9,891 bases of DNA from the NCBI GenBank assembly GCA_019689955.1, contig JADGGM010000056.1:1-9891 (forward strand), written 5' to 3'. The notes below the pieces were generated by a model. It did no database searches. It had not been told where the DNA came from and saw only the letters and a program-made list of their open reading frames with translations. Positions 1 to 6,225 of the stretch are shown piece after piece. A program made the position numbers and the translations under genes. Positions within the stretch are counted from its first letter, which is position 1, and every line of letters begins with the position of its first letter. This DNA is from Gemmatimonadaceae bacterium (GTDB taxonomy: Bacteria; Gemmatimonadota; Gemmatimonadetes; Gemmatimonadales; Gemmatimonadaceae).

Positions 1-839
1 CGCTCGGCGCGTGCCGCGGTGCCGCGCGGGAGCAGTTGGTCGAGCGGGCGCGTGCGCACGCGGCGCGCATCGAGGCGACCCGCCCCACCGCCGTCAACCT
101 GTCGTGGGCCGTGCGGCGCGTGATCGCCCGCATGGAGCGCACGACCGGCGACGCGGGCGCGGTGCTCGCCGCCATGCGCGACGAGGCCACGCGCATCCTC
201 GAGGAGGACCGCGCCATGTGCCGGCGCATCGGCGAGCACGGGCTCGCGCTCCTCCCTGACGGCGCGCGCGTGCTCACGCACTGCAACGCGGGCGCGCTCG
301 CGACGTCGGGGACCGGGACCGCGCTCGCGCCGGTCTACCTCGCCGCGGAGCAGGGGCGCCGCGTGGAGGTCTATGCCGATGAGACGCGCCCGCTCCTGCA
401 GGGGAGCCGCCTCACCGCGTGGGAGCTCGCGCGCGCGGGGATCCCGGTGCGCGTGATCGTCGACGGCGCCGCGGGGAGCCTCATGCGCGCGGGGCGCGTG
501 GACGTCGTGCTCGTCGGCGCGGACCGGATCGCCGCCAACGGCGACGTGGCCAACAAGGTCGGGACGTACGCGCTCGCGGTGCTGGCGCGCCATCATGGGA
601 TCCCGTTCTACGTCGCCGCCCCTGCGTCGACGCTCGATCCCGCGCTCGCGCGCGGCGCCGAGGGCGTCATCGAGGAGCGCGGCCGGGACGAGGTCGCCCG
701 CGGGATGGGGCGGCTCACCGTCCCCGAGGGGGTCCCCGTGGAGAATCCGGCGTTCGACGTGACACCGGCGGAGCTGATCACCGCGATCATCACGGACCGC
801 GGGGTTCATCGCCCTCCTTTCGACTTCCGCACGCCATGA
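1..839 (+). CDS. mtnA: S-methyl-5-thioribose-1-phosphate isomerase, 5'-truncated
   Basis: MtnA converts S-methyl-5-thioribose-1-phosphate to the ribulose-1-phosphate form in cytoplasmic methionine salvage (eIF-2B alpha-like fold). The reading frame is open from the first complete codon at position 3 to TGA at 837-839, giving about 278 visible residues. The family is usually about 345-350 long, so roughly the first 70 residues lie outside the window. The visible part begins at the 'RATRPTAVNL'-like helix (here EATRPTAVNLSWAV). The catalytic Cys sits in THCNAGALATSG (codon 282-284) and the catalytic Asp in GADRIAANGD (codon 522-524). Other family hallmarks are DETRPLLQGSRLTAWEL, NKVGTYALA and the C-terminal FDVTPAELITAIITDRG. 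A TTG at 36 could be read as a start but falls mid-protein, since homologous sequence continues upstream of it. The stop overlaps the glpK start (ATGA). The related ribose-1,5-bisphosphate isomerases are an alternative, but the motifs favour MtnA. Confidence 0.93.
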   Translation, partial: LGACRGAAREQLVERARAHAARIEATRPTAVNLSWAVRRVIARMERTTGDAGAVLAAMRDEATRILEEDRAMCRRIGEHGLALLPDGARVLTHCNAGALATSGTGTALAPVYLAAEQGRRVEVYADETRPLLQGSRLTAWELARAGIPVRVIVDGAAGSLMRAGRVDVVLVGADRIAANGDVANKVGTYALAVLARHHGIPFYVAAPASTLDPALARGAEGVIEERGRDEVARGMGRLTVPEGVPVENPAFDVTPAELITAIITDRGVHRPPFDFRTP

Positions 840-2311
840 GATACGTCCTCGCCATCGACCAGGGCACCACGGGCTCGACCTGCCTCATGGTGGGGGAAGA
901 CGGACGCGTCGCGGGGCGCGGCTATCGCGAGATCCCGCAGCACTACCCGGAGCCCGGTTGGGTGGAGCACGACGCGTACGATCTCCTGCGGTGCACGCTC
1001 GAGGCGGCGCGCGCGGCGATGGCCGCGGCGCGTGCGACGCCGGTGGCGATCGGGATCACGAACCAGCGCGAGACGGTGCTGCTCTGGGACCGTGCGACGG
1101 GTGAGCCGGTGGGGCGCGCGATCGTGTGGCAGGACCGGCGGACCGCGGCGCGCTGCGCGGAGCTCGCGGCCGAGTCGCAGGCGATCGCCGACCGTACCGG
1201 GCTGGTCATCGACCCGTACTTCTCCGCCACCAAGCTCGAGCACCTGCTCGCGCGCGACGGCGTGGGCGCGCGCGCGGCGCGCGGCGAGCTGCTCGCCGGC
1301 ACGGTGGACAGTTGGCTCGTGTGGCAGCTCACCGGCGGACGCGTGCACGCGACCGAGCCGACCAACGCCTCGCGCACCATGCTGTTCGACATCGGCGCGA
1401 TGGCGTGGGACAAGGAGCTGTGCCGGCTCTTCCACGTGCCGCCGTGCGTGCTGCCGGAGGTGCGCCCGTCGAGCGGAGAGTTCGGCGTCACCACGCCGGA
1501 GATGGTGGGCGCGCGCATCCCGATCCTCGGGATCGCGGGGGACCAGCAGGCGGCGCTGTTCGGCCAGGGGTGCTGGCACCCCGGGGAAGGGAAGAACACG
1601 TACGGCACCGGCGCGTTCCTCCTCCTCAACACCGGCGCGACCCGCGCCGCGCCCGGGGGCGGGCTCCTCACGACCGTGGCCTGCGGCCCGCGGGGGGAGC
1701 CGGTGTACGCGATCGAGGGGGCGATCTTCATCGCCGGCGCGGCGGTGCAGTGGCTCCGCGACGGGCTCGGGATCATCGCGACGGCGGGGGAGACCGAGGA
1801 CCTGGCGCGCGGGATCACCTCCACCGACGGCGTGTACTTCGTGCCGGCGCTCGTCGGGCTCGGCGCGCCGCACTGGGAGCCCGCGGCGCGCGGGACGATC
1901 GTCGGGCTCACGCGCGGGACCACGCGGGCGCACCTGGCGCGCGCGGCGCTCGAGGCGATGGCGTACTCCACGGCCGACGTGGTGGCGCTGATGCAGGAGC
2001 GGAGCGGCGCGCGCTTCGAGTGGCTGCGCGTCGACGGGGGCGCGACGGAGAACGGCTGGCTGATGCAGTTTCAGGCGGACGTGCTGGGGATCCCGGTGGA
2101 GCGTCCGGACATGGCGGAGACGACCGCGCTGGGCGCGGCCGGCCTGGCCGGGATCGCGGCGGGCGTCTGGGGGAGCGCGGAGGCGTTCCTCGCCACGCGC
2201 ACCTTCCAGCGATTCGCGCCCGGCCCGGGCGCGCGGGCGGCGCGCGATGGCGCGCTCGAGTGGGCACGCGCGGTCCGCGCCGCGCTCGCGTGGGCGAGGG
2301 ACCGCGGGTGA
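836..2311 (+). CDS. glpK: Glycerol kinase
   Basis: This FGGY-family kinase phosphorylates glycerol to sn-glycerol-3-phosphate with ATP in the cytoplasm. The protein has 491 residues, close to the usual ~500. The N-terminal phosphate loop DQGTTGST is at residues 8-15. The glycerol contacts known from the E. coli enzyme (Arg83, Glu84, Tyr135, Asp245) correspond to R78 and E79 in NQRET, Y128 in DPYFSATK and D236 in GIAGDQQAALFGQ. The second FGGY signature region runs from GLGAPHWEP (341-349) through GLTRGTTRAHLARAALEAMA (357-376). Two details differ from E. coli. The first FGGY signature has His where Trp is usual (ATKLEHLL, 131-138). The glycine-rich loop before the active-site Asp reads MVGARIPI; the Arg matching the FBP-binding R236 seems kept, but the preceding glycines are not. 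I see no His in the loop phosphorylated by HPr in Firmicutes. The ATG at 836 overlaps the mtnA stop and gives the standard N-terminus; there is no clear Shine-Dalgarno sequence, so coupling to mtnA is likely. No glpF or glpD is present here. Confidence 0.97.
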   Translation: MRYVLAIDQGTTGSTCLMVGEDGRVAGRGYREIPQHYPEPGWVEHDAYDLLRCTLEAARAAMAAARATPVAIGITNQRETVLLWDRATGEPVGRAIVWQDRRTAARCAELAAESQAIADRTGLVIDPYFSATKLEHLLARDGVGARAARGELLAGTVDSWLVWQLTGGRVHATEPTNASRTMLFDIGAMAWDKELCRLFHVPPCVLPEVRPSSGEFGVTTPEMVGARIPILGIAGDQQAALFGQGCWHPGEGKNTYGTGAFLLLNTGATRAAPGGGLLTTVACGPRGEPVYAIEGAIFIAGAAVQWLRDGLGIIATAGETEDLARGITSTDGVYFVPALVGLGAPHWEPAARGTIVGLTRGTTRAHLARAALEAMAYSTADVVALMQERSGARFEWLRVDGGATENGWLMQFQADVLGIPVERPDMAETTALGAAGLAGIAAGVWGSAEAFLATRTFQRFAPGPGARAARDGALEWARAVRAALAWARDRG

Positions 2312-2967
2312 GCCGCGCGTCGCTCGCCGAACGGCTGGAGGCGCACTGCGCCCAGCTCGCCGCGTGCCGGCGGTGCGCGCTCGAGGACCCCGCCGTGGTC
2401 CCGATCCTCTCCGAGGCGCGCGCGCCGCGGGCGATGCTCATCGGGCAGGCGCCGGGGAAGGTGGAGATCGCCAGCCGGCGCCCCTTCGCCGGGCGCGCGG
2501 GGAAGACGCTCTTCCGCTGGCTCGAGCGCGCCGGGGTGGACGAGGGGACGTTCCGCGAGCGCGTCTACATCGCCGCGATCACGCGGTGCTACCCCGGGCC
2601 CAGCCCCTCGGGGCGGGGAGACCGCGTCCCGTCGCCGCGTGAGCGCGAGATGTGCAGGAGGTGGCTCGACGCGGAGCTGCGGCTGATCCGGCCGGCGCTC
2701 CTCATCCTGGTCGGGCGGCTGGCGATCGATGCCTTTCTCGATACGCGCCCGCTGAGCGAGCTGGTGGGAGGGGCGCACCAGGTGGAGCACGTGGGCGGTT
2801 CTTCCCTGGCGATCCCGCTCCCGCACCCGTCGGGGGCGAGCAGCTGGGTGAACCGTCCGGCGAACCGCGCGCTGCTCGACCGCGCGCTCGCGCGGCTCGG
2901 CGACGAGCTGGCGCGGCTCGGGGTGACGAGCGCGGCGCGCCGCGGCCACGCGCGGCGGAGCGCGTGA
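2308..2967 (+). CDS. Uracil-DNA glycosylase superfamily protein, divergent Fe-S (family 4-like) type
   Basis: The 219-residue product is related to the iron-sulfur uracil-DNA glycosylases, which remove uracil from DNA in base excision repair. Four cysteines fit the [4Fe-4S] ligand pattern of family 4: C20 and C23 (CRRC), C94 and C116. C14 is an extra one. Motif A is GQAPG (46-50), followed by RRPFAGRAGKTLFRWLERAG, which resembles the family 4 GRPFVGRAG segment. The C-terminal motif is HPSGASSW (173-180). Two positions deviate from canonical family 4: Gln replaces Glu in GE-APG, and Ala (A90, in YIAAITRC) stands where the conserved Asn of NVVKC is expected. The C94-C116 spacing is also longer, with a GRGDRVPSPRE insert. 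From memory, the same ITRC-YPG and HPSG pattern occurs widely in annotated 'uracil-DNA glycosylase family' proteins, so it is probably a subfamily rather than decay. The GTG start at 2308 overlaps the glpK stop (GTGA) and has GAGGG 7 bases upstream. Fold is fairly sure; substrate is not. Confidence 0.82.
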   Translation: MSRASLAERLEAHCAQLAACRRCALEDPAVVPILSEARAPRAMLIGQAPGKVEIASRRPFAGRAGKTLFRWLERAGVDEGTFRERVYIAAITRCYPGPSPSGRGDRVPSPREREMCRRWLDAELRLIRPALLILVGRLAIDAFLDTRPLSELVGGAHQVEHVGGSSLAIPLPHPSGASSWVNRPANRALLDRALARLGDELARLGVTSAARRGHARRSA

Positions 2968-3287
2968 TGCGCGCGCTCATGCTCGCGCTCTCGCTCTCGC
3001 TGCACCCGGCGGGAGATCACGCCGCGGGGGACCGCTGGTTCGGGGCCGACAAGATCAAGCACTTCTTCCTGTCGGCGTTCGTGGAGAGCGTGAGCTACGC
3101 GGCGCTGCGGACCGCGCGCGTGGGGCGCGACCCCGCGCTCGTCGCCGCCTCGGCGGTCACGCTGGCGGCGGGGATCGGCAAGGAGGTGCACGACCGGCAG
3201 GCCGGCGAACCGTTCAGCGTGCGCGACCTGTCGTGGGACCTGGCCGGGGGCGCCGCGGCGGCGGCGATCCTCGAACAGGCGCGCTGA
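2967..3287 (+). CDS. Small exported protein, YfiM/DUF2279-like
   Basis: The product is 106 residues long. A short hydrophobic N-terminus (residues 1-13, then HPAGDHAA) looks like a signal peptide or anchor without a lipobox cysteine. The mature part has the pattern I associate with the YfiM/DUF2279 family: an early ADKIKHFFLSAFVES block (27-41), a glycine-rich hydrophobic stretch ending in GIGKEVHDR (69-77), and FSVRDLSWDLAGG (83-95). The role of that family is not established, so no function is assigned. Small hydrophobic segments at 57-71 and 91-102 may contact the membrane. The ATG at 2967 shares one base with the TGA of the upstream glycosylase gene (TGATG) and has GGAG about 6 bases upstream; the GTG at 2964 is an alternative start adding one residue. 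It ends the coupled chain begun by mtnA. Family assignment is from motif memory only. Confidence 0.62.
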   Translation: MRALMLALSLSLHPAGDHAAGDRWFGADKIKHFFLSAFVESVSYAALRTARVGRDPALVAASAVTLAAGIGKEVHDRQAGEPFSVRDLSWDLAGGAAAAAILEQAR

Positions 3288-3310
3288 ACGGAGACAGGTG
3301 GAGACGTATG

Positions 3311-3350
3311 GACGGCGCACGCTTCGACGCACACGGACGGCGAACGCTTC
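3311..3350. repeat. Imperfect 15-base direct repeat, two copies
   Basis: GACGGCGCACGCTTC at 3311-3325 recurs as GACGGCGAACGCTTC at 3336-3350 with one mismatch and a 25-base period. The second copy overlaps the proposed -35 hexamer (3348-3353). A 25-base period is about 2.4 helical turns, so the two copies would not lie on the same DNA face. It may be a tandem operator or a chance duplication. Confidence 0.5.
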
Positions 3351-3376
3351 TCGGCGCCTGCGCGGCGGCCTATATT
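3348..3376 (+). promoter_or_regulatory. Candidate sigma-70-type promoter for the ccm unit
   Basis: TATATT at 3371-3376 is an unusually AT-rich hexamer in this GC-rich sequence. TTCTCG at 3348-3353 lies exactly 17 bases upstream as a weak -35 (3 of 6 to consensus). Transcription starting near 3383 would leave a leader of about 55 bases before the ATG at 3438. It lies in the only sizeable plus-strand gap. The prediction rests on sequence alone. Confidence 0.4.
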
Positions 3377-3437
3377 GGGCCTGTTCCCCATGCTGCGCCG
3401 AGCTGGCCGATCGACCCCTTTCCCGCCGGGGTAGCCC

Positions 3438-3686
3438 ATGAGCGAATCCGCACCGAAGCCCGCCGCCGCGCCTGTGAAGAAGGGAGAGATCATCGAGGAG
3501 CGCCGCTCGAACGAGGTGCTGCGTGCGCTCGTGAACGAGATGCTGGAGCGTGTGCGCGAGCTGAGCCGCCGCACGTCGGCGTGGAGCCCGGAAGAGCGGG
3601 CGCAGGCGGAAGCGGAGCTCGAGGCCATCATGGCGCACGTGCGTCGCGAGGCGGCGCGCCCGCGCGAGCCGCAGCAGCAGAAGTAG
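3438..3686 (+). CDS. Small hypothetical charged helical protein
   Basis: I do not recognise this 82-residue protein. It has a Pro/Ala/Lys-rich N-terminus (1-15), then a long, highly charged, probably helical section from about 16 to 75 (GEIIEERRSNEVLRALVNEM and the following ELSRR...PEERAQAEAELEAIMAHVRR), and ends in a Gln-rich tail. There is no signal peptide, membrane segment or cysteine, so it should be cytoplasmic; the heptad-like hydrophobics suggest helix packing or a short coiled coil. The ATG at 3438 has a weak GGGG-type Shine-Dalgarno sequence about 8 bases upstream. It lies behind the candidate promoter and 34 bases before ccmE, probably as first gene of that unit. CcmD often precedes ccmE, but CcmD is a membrane protein and this is not. 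That coding is real rests on its fit between the promoter and ccmE and a plausible soluble-protein composition. Confidence 0.62.
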   Translation: MSESAPKPAAAPVKKGEIIEERRSNEVLRALVNEMLERVRELSRRTSAWSPEERAQAEAELEAIMAHVRREAARPREPQQQK

Positions 3687-3720
3687 CCCGCGCGCAGTGC
3701 AGGAGCGAGTAGACCAGACT

Positions 3721-4185
3721 ATGGTGAAACCACGTACGAAGTTTCTGATCGGTGGAGCGCTGGTGCTGGGCACGGCCGGCTATCTCATGGCCAGCTCGAT
3801 CAAGGAGACGGGGACGTACTATCTCACCCCGACCGAGCTCGCGGCCAAAGTGAGCGCCGATCCGTCGTTCTATGAGACCGGAGTGAAGGTGGGCGCGCAG
3901 GTCGTGCCGGGCTCCATCGTGCGCGACCCCGATGGACGGTCCCTGCGCTTTGCCGTGACCGACGGCGCGCGGACCTACCCCGTGACCTATCACGGCATCG
4001 CGCCGGACACCTTCACCGACGGCGTCGACGTGGTGCTCGAGGGGCGCCTCGCGCACGATGGCACCTTCCGCGCGACGACCGTGCTGGCCAAGTGCGCGTC
4101 GCGCTATGAGGACGCGCCCAAGAAATACCAGAGCACGCCCGGATACCGGACCGCCTCGCCCGCCCCGGCCGCGTCGCGCACATGA
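3721..4185 (+). CDS. ccmE: Cytochrome c maturation heme chaperone CcmE, cysteine (CXXXY) type
   Basis: CcmE binds heme covalently on the outer face of the cytoplasmic membrane and passes it to CcmF for attachment to apocytochrome c. The product has 154 residues: one N-terminal membrane anchor (about 7-24, KFLIGGALVLGTAGYLMA), then the OB-fold domain with the family pattern VKVGAQVVPGSIVRDPDG (56-72), LRFAVTDG (75-82), PVTYHGIAPDTF (87-98) and DVVLEGRL (103-110). The heme-binding position, normally His in LAKHxxxY (H130 in E. coli), is Cys here: LAKCASRY with C125 (codon 4093-4095) and Y129. This is the CXXXY form known from archaea, Desulfovibrio and some others. A Pro/Ala/Ser-rich tail follows. 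ATG 3721 starts just before the anchor; an upstream GTG at 3697 would add eight residues. The best Shine-Dalgarno candidate (AGGAGC, 3701-3706) is 14 bases from this ATG, so the start is slightly uncertain. The stop overlaps the ccmF start (ATGA). Confidence 0.94.
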   Translation: MVKPRTKFLIGGALVLGTAGYLMASSIKETGTYYLTPTELAAKVSADPSFYETGVKVGAQVVPGSIVRDPDGRSLRFAVTDGARTYPVTYHGIAPDTFTDGVDVVLEGRLAHDGTFRATTVLAKCASRYEDAPKKYQSTPGYRTASPAPAASRT

Positions 4186-6212
4186 TTCTCATCGGTGAGC
4201 TGTCGCTCTGGGTCGCCCTCCTCATGGCGGCCTGGGGGACGACGGCCGGGTTTGCCGGGGCGTACACGGGGCGCACGGAGCTCCAGGCGAGCGGCGAGCG
4301 GGCACTGTACGCGATGTGCGGCTTCATCGTGCTCGCCTCGCTCGGGCTGTGGACCGCTCTCGTCACCTCCGACTTTTCCTTCCGCTTCGTCGCCTCCTTC
4401 ACGAGCGCGAACCTGCCGACGCCGTACAAGCTCACCGCCTTCTGGGCGGGGCAGGCAGGCTCGCTCCTCTTCTGGGCGCTGATCCTCTCGCTCTACTCGG
4501 CGATCGCGGTGTACACCGGGCGGAAGAGCAACCGCGAGCTGATGCCGTGGGTGGTGCCCACGCTCTCGGCCATCGCGCTCTTCTTCATCCTCACCCTCTG
4601 CTTCGGCGCCAACCCGTACGAGCGGCTCGACTTCATCCCGCTCGACGGGCGCGGGATGAACCCGCAGCTCCAGAACCCCGGGATGGCCGCGCACCCGCCG
4701 AACCTCTACCTCGGCTACGTCGCCACCGCGATCCCCTTCGCCTACGCCGTCGCCGCCCTCATCACGCGGCGGCTGGACAACGAATGGCTCACCTCCGTGC
4801 GGCGGTGGGTGCTCGTGGCGTGGTTCTTCAACACCGTCGGGATCATCATCGGGATGTGGTGGGCGTACGTCGAGCTCGGGTGGGGAGGCTACTGGGCGTG
4901 GGACCCGGTCGAGAACGCGTCGTTCCTCCCGTGGCTCGTGAACACGGCGTTCCTGCACTCGATCATGGTGCAGGAGAAGCGCGGGATGCTCCGCAAGTGG
5001 AACGTGACGCTCGTCGTGTCCGCGTTCCTGCTGGCGATCCTCGGGACGTTCATCACCCGGAGCGGGGTGATCTCGAGCGTGCATGCGTTCGCGCAGTCGT
5101 CGGTCGGCTACTGGTTCCTCGCGTTCCTGGTGCTGGCGATCGCCGTCTCCGCGTACCTCGTGGCCACGCGGCTCCGCGACCTCGAGGCGCGGGCGGAGCT
5201 GGAGAGCATGGTGAGTCGCGAGGCGAGCTTCCTCTTCAACAACCTGCTCCTCGTCGGGATCGCGTTCTCCATCCTGTGGGGGACGCTCTTCCCCATCCTG
5301 AGCGAGGCCGTGCGCGGGACGAAGATCACGGTGGGGCCGCCGTTCTTCAACCAGGTGAACATCCCGCTCGGGCTGGCGCTGCTCGCGCTCACCGGGATCG
5401 GGCCGCTCATCGCCTGGCGGCGCGCCTCGGTGCCGAACCTCAAGCGACAGTTCACTGGGCCGGTCGTGATCGGGATCGTCGTGGGGGCGCTCGTGGTCGC
5501 GCTCGGGATGCGCGCGGTGCACGCGATCATCGCCTACGCGCTCGGCGGCTTCGTGCTGGCCACGATCATCCAGGAGTTCCAGAAGGGGATCGTCGCGCGG
5601 CACCGCATGTACGGCGAGTCGTTCCCCGTCGCCCTCTTCCGCCTCGTGGTGCGCAACCGCCGGCGCTACGGCGGCTACATCGTGCACGTCGGGGTCGTGG
5701 TGTTGTTCGCCGCGTTCGCCGGGCTCGCGTTCAAGAAGGAGCTCGACGTCACCCTCAAGGGGGGGCAGTCGTACGAGGCCGTGGACCCCTACGGGAACCA
5801 CTGGCGCTTCGTGAGCCAGGGAGTCTCGCAGTACGAGGAGCTCAACCGCCTCACGACCGCCGTGCTGCTCGAGACGTGGCGGAACGGGAAGCACGTCGGC
5901 GTGATCAAGAGCGAGAAGCGGCAGTACATCGACAGCAACAAGAACTTCACTTTCGAGCCGTCGACCGAAGTCGGGATCATGAGCGGGCTGCGGCAGGACG
6001 TGTACGTCGTGCTCGCGGGGACGACGGGGGACGACACGGCGGAGATGCGGATCACGTTCAACCCGCTCGTCTGGTGGGTGTGGTACGGCGGGCTGATCAT
6101 GGCGATCGGCGGGTTGATCGTGACGTGGCCGCAGGCCGAGCGGCGAAAGGCGCAGGCGGGGTACGCCACCGTGCTCGAGCCGCAGCACGAGCGGGCCCGG
6201 GCCGGCGCATGA
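4182..6212 (+). CDS. ccmF: Cytochrome c heme lyase subunit CcmF
   Basis: CcmF is the integral-membrane core of the System I synthase, taking heme from CcmE and forming the thioether bonds to apocytochrome c. The 676-residue product is near the usual ~650 and has many membrane segments. The WWD heme-handling motif is WGGYWAWDPVENASFLPWL (234-252). All four histidines essential in E. coli (H173, H261, H303, H491) have counterparts: H171 in AAHPPNLYLGY, H259 in AFLHSIMVQEKRGML, H301 in TRSGVISSVHAF, and H502 in YIVHVGVVV. A soluble outer-face domain spans about 515-625, followed by a last membrane helix (about 629-648) and a short basic tail. The ATG at 4182 overlaps the ccmE stop; no Shine-Dalgarno sequence is visible, so translation is probably coupled to ccmE. 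The ccmH-like gene follows after 13 bases. Nothing suggests truncation, so the synthase should be functional despite its unusual partners. Confidence 0.97.
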   Translation: MILIGELSLWVALLMAAWGTTAGFAGAYTGRTELQASGERALYAMCGFIVLASLGLWTALVTSDFSFRFVASFTSANLPTPYKLTAFWAGQAGSLLFWALILSLYSAIAVYTGRKSNRELMPWVVPTLSAIALFFILTLCFGANPYERLDFIPLDGRGMNPQLQNPGMAAHPPNLYLGYVATAIPFAYAVAALITRRLDNEWLTSVRRWVLVAWFFNTVGIIIGMWWAYVELGWGGYWAWDPVENASFLPWLVNTAFLHSIMVQEKRGMLRKWNVTLVVSAFLLAILGTFITRSGVISSVHAFAQSSVGYWFLAFLVLAIAVSAYLVATRLRDLEARAELESMVSREASFLFNNLLLVGIAFSILWGTLFPILSEAVRGTKITVGPPFFNQVNIPLGLALLALTGIGPLIAWRRASVPNLKRQFTGPVVIGIVVGALVVALGMRAVHAIIAYALGGFVLATIIQEFQKGIVARHRMYGESFPVALFRLVVRNRRRYGGYIVHVGVVVLFAAFAGLAFKKELDVTLKGGQSYEAVDPYGNHWRFVSQGVSQYEELNRLTTAVLLETWRNGKHVGVIKSEKRQYIDSNKNFTFEPSTEVGIMSGLRQDVYVVLAGTTGDDTAEMRITFNPLVWWVWYGGLIMAIGGLIVTWPQAERRKAQAGYATVLEPQHERARAGA

Positions 6213-6213
6213 C

Positions 6214-6218
6214 GGGAG
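6214..6218 (+). promoter_or_regulatory. Ribosome binding site for the ccmH-like gene
   Basis: GGGAG lies 7 bases before the ATG at 6226, in the 13-base gap after the ccmF stop. It supports that start over the in-frame ATG at 6232. The twin-arginine motif lies just after both. Confidence 0.55.
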
Positions 6219-6225
6219 TAGACGT

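Larger units (their letters stand above)
3288..3437 (+). other. Intergenic region between the mtnA-glpK unit and the ccm unit
   Basis: This 150-base gap is the only sizeable non-coding stretch on the plus strand. It holds an imperfect direct repeat (3311-3325 and 3336-3350) and a promoter-like element with its -10 at 3371-3376. I see no convincing terminator hairpin after the upstream stop. An open frame from ATG 3308 enters the next gene in another frame and is not regarded as coding. Confidence 0.6.

Noticed and set aside
419..835. 5' extension of the glpK frame back to position 419
   Set aside because: It lies entirely inside mtnA in another frame and is Arg/Ala/Gly-rich. The canonical GlpK N-terminus begins at 836.
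1126..2307. 5' extension of the UDG-like frame back to 1126
   Set aside because: It is a shadow of glpK. The GTG at 2308, with a Shine-Dalgarno-like GAGGG, gives a normal-length protein.
3438..3686. CcmD identity for the small gene before ccmE
   Set aside because: CcmD has a membrane helix. This protein has no hydrophobic segment.
3308..3712. Open frame from ATG 3308 with a Tat-like start (RRTLLGACAAA) and AGGTGGAG upstream
   Set aside because: After about 40 codons it runs out of frame through the 82-aa gene and becomes low-complexity Ala/Arg/Gly. It also crosses the candidate promoter. The start is curious but the frame looks non-coding.
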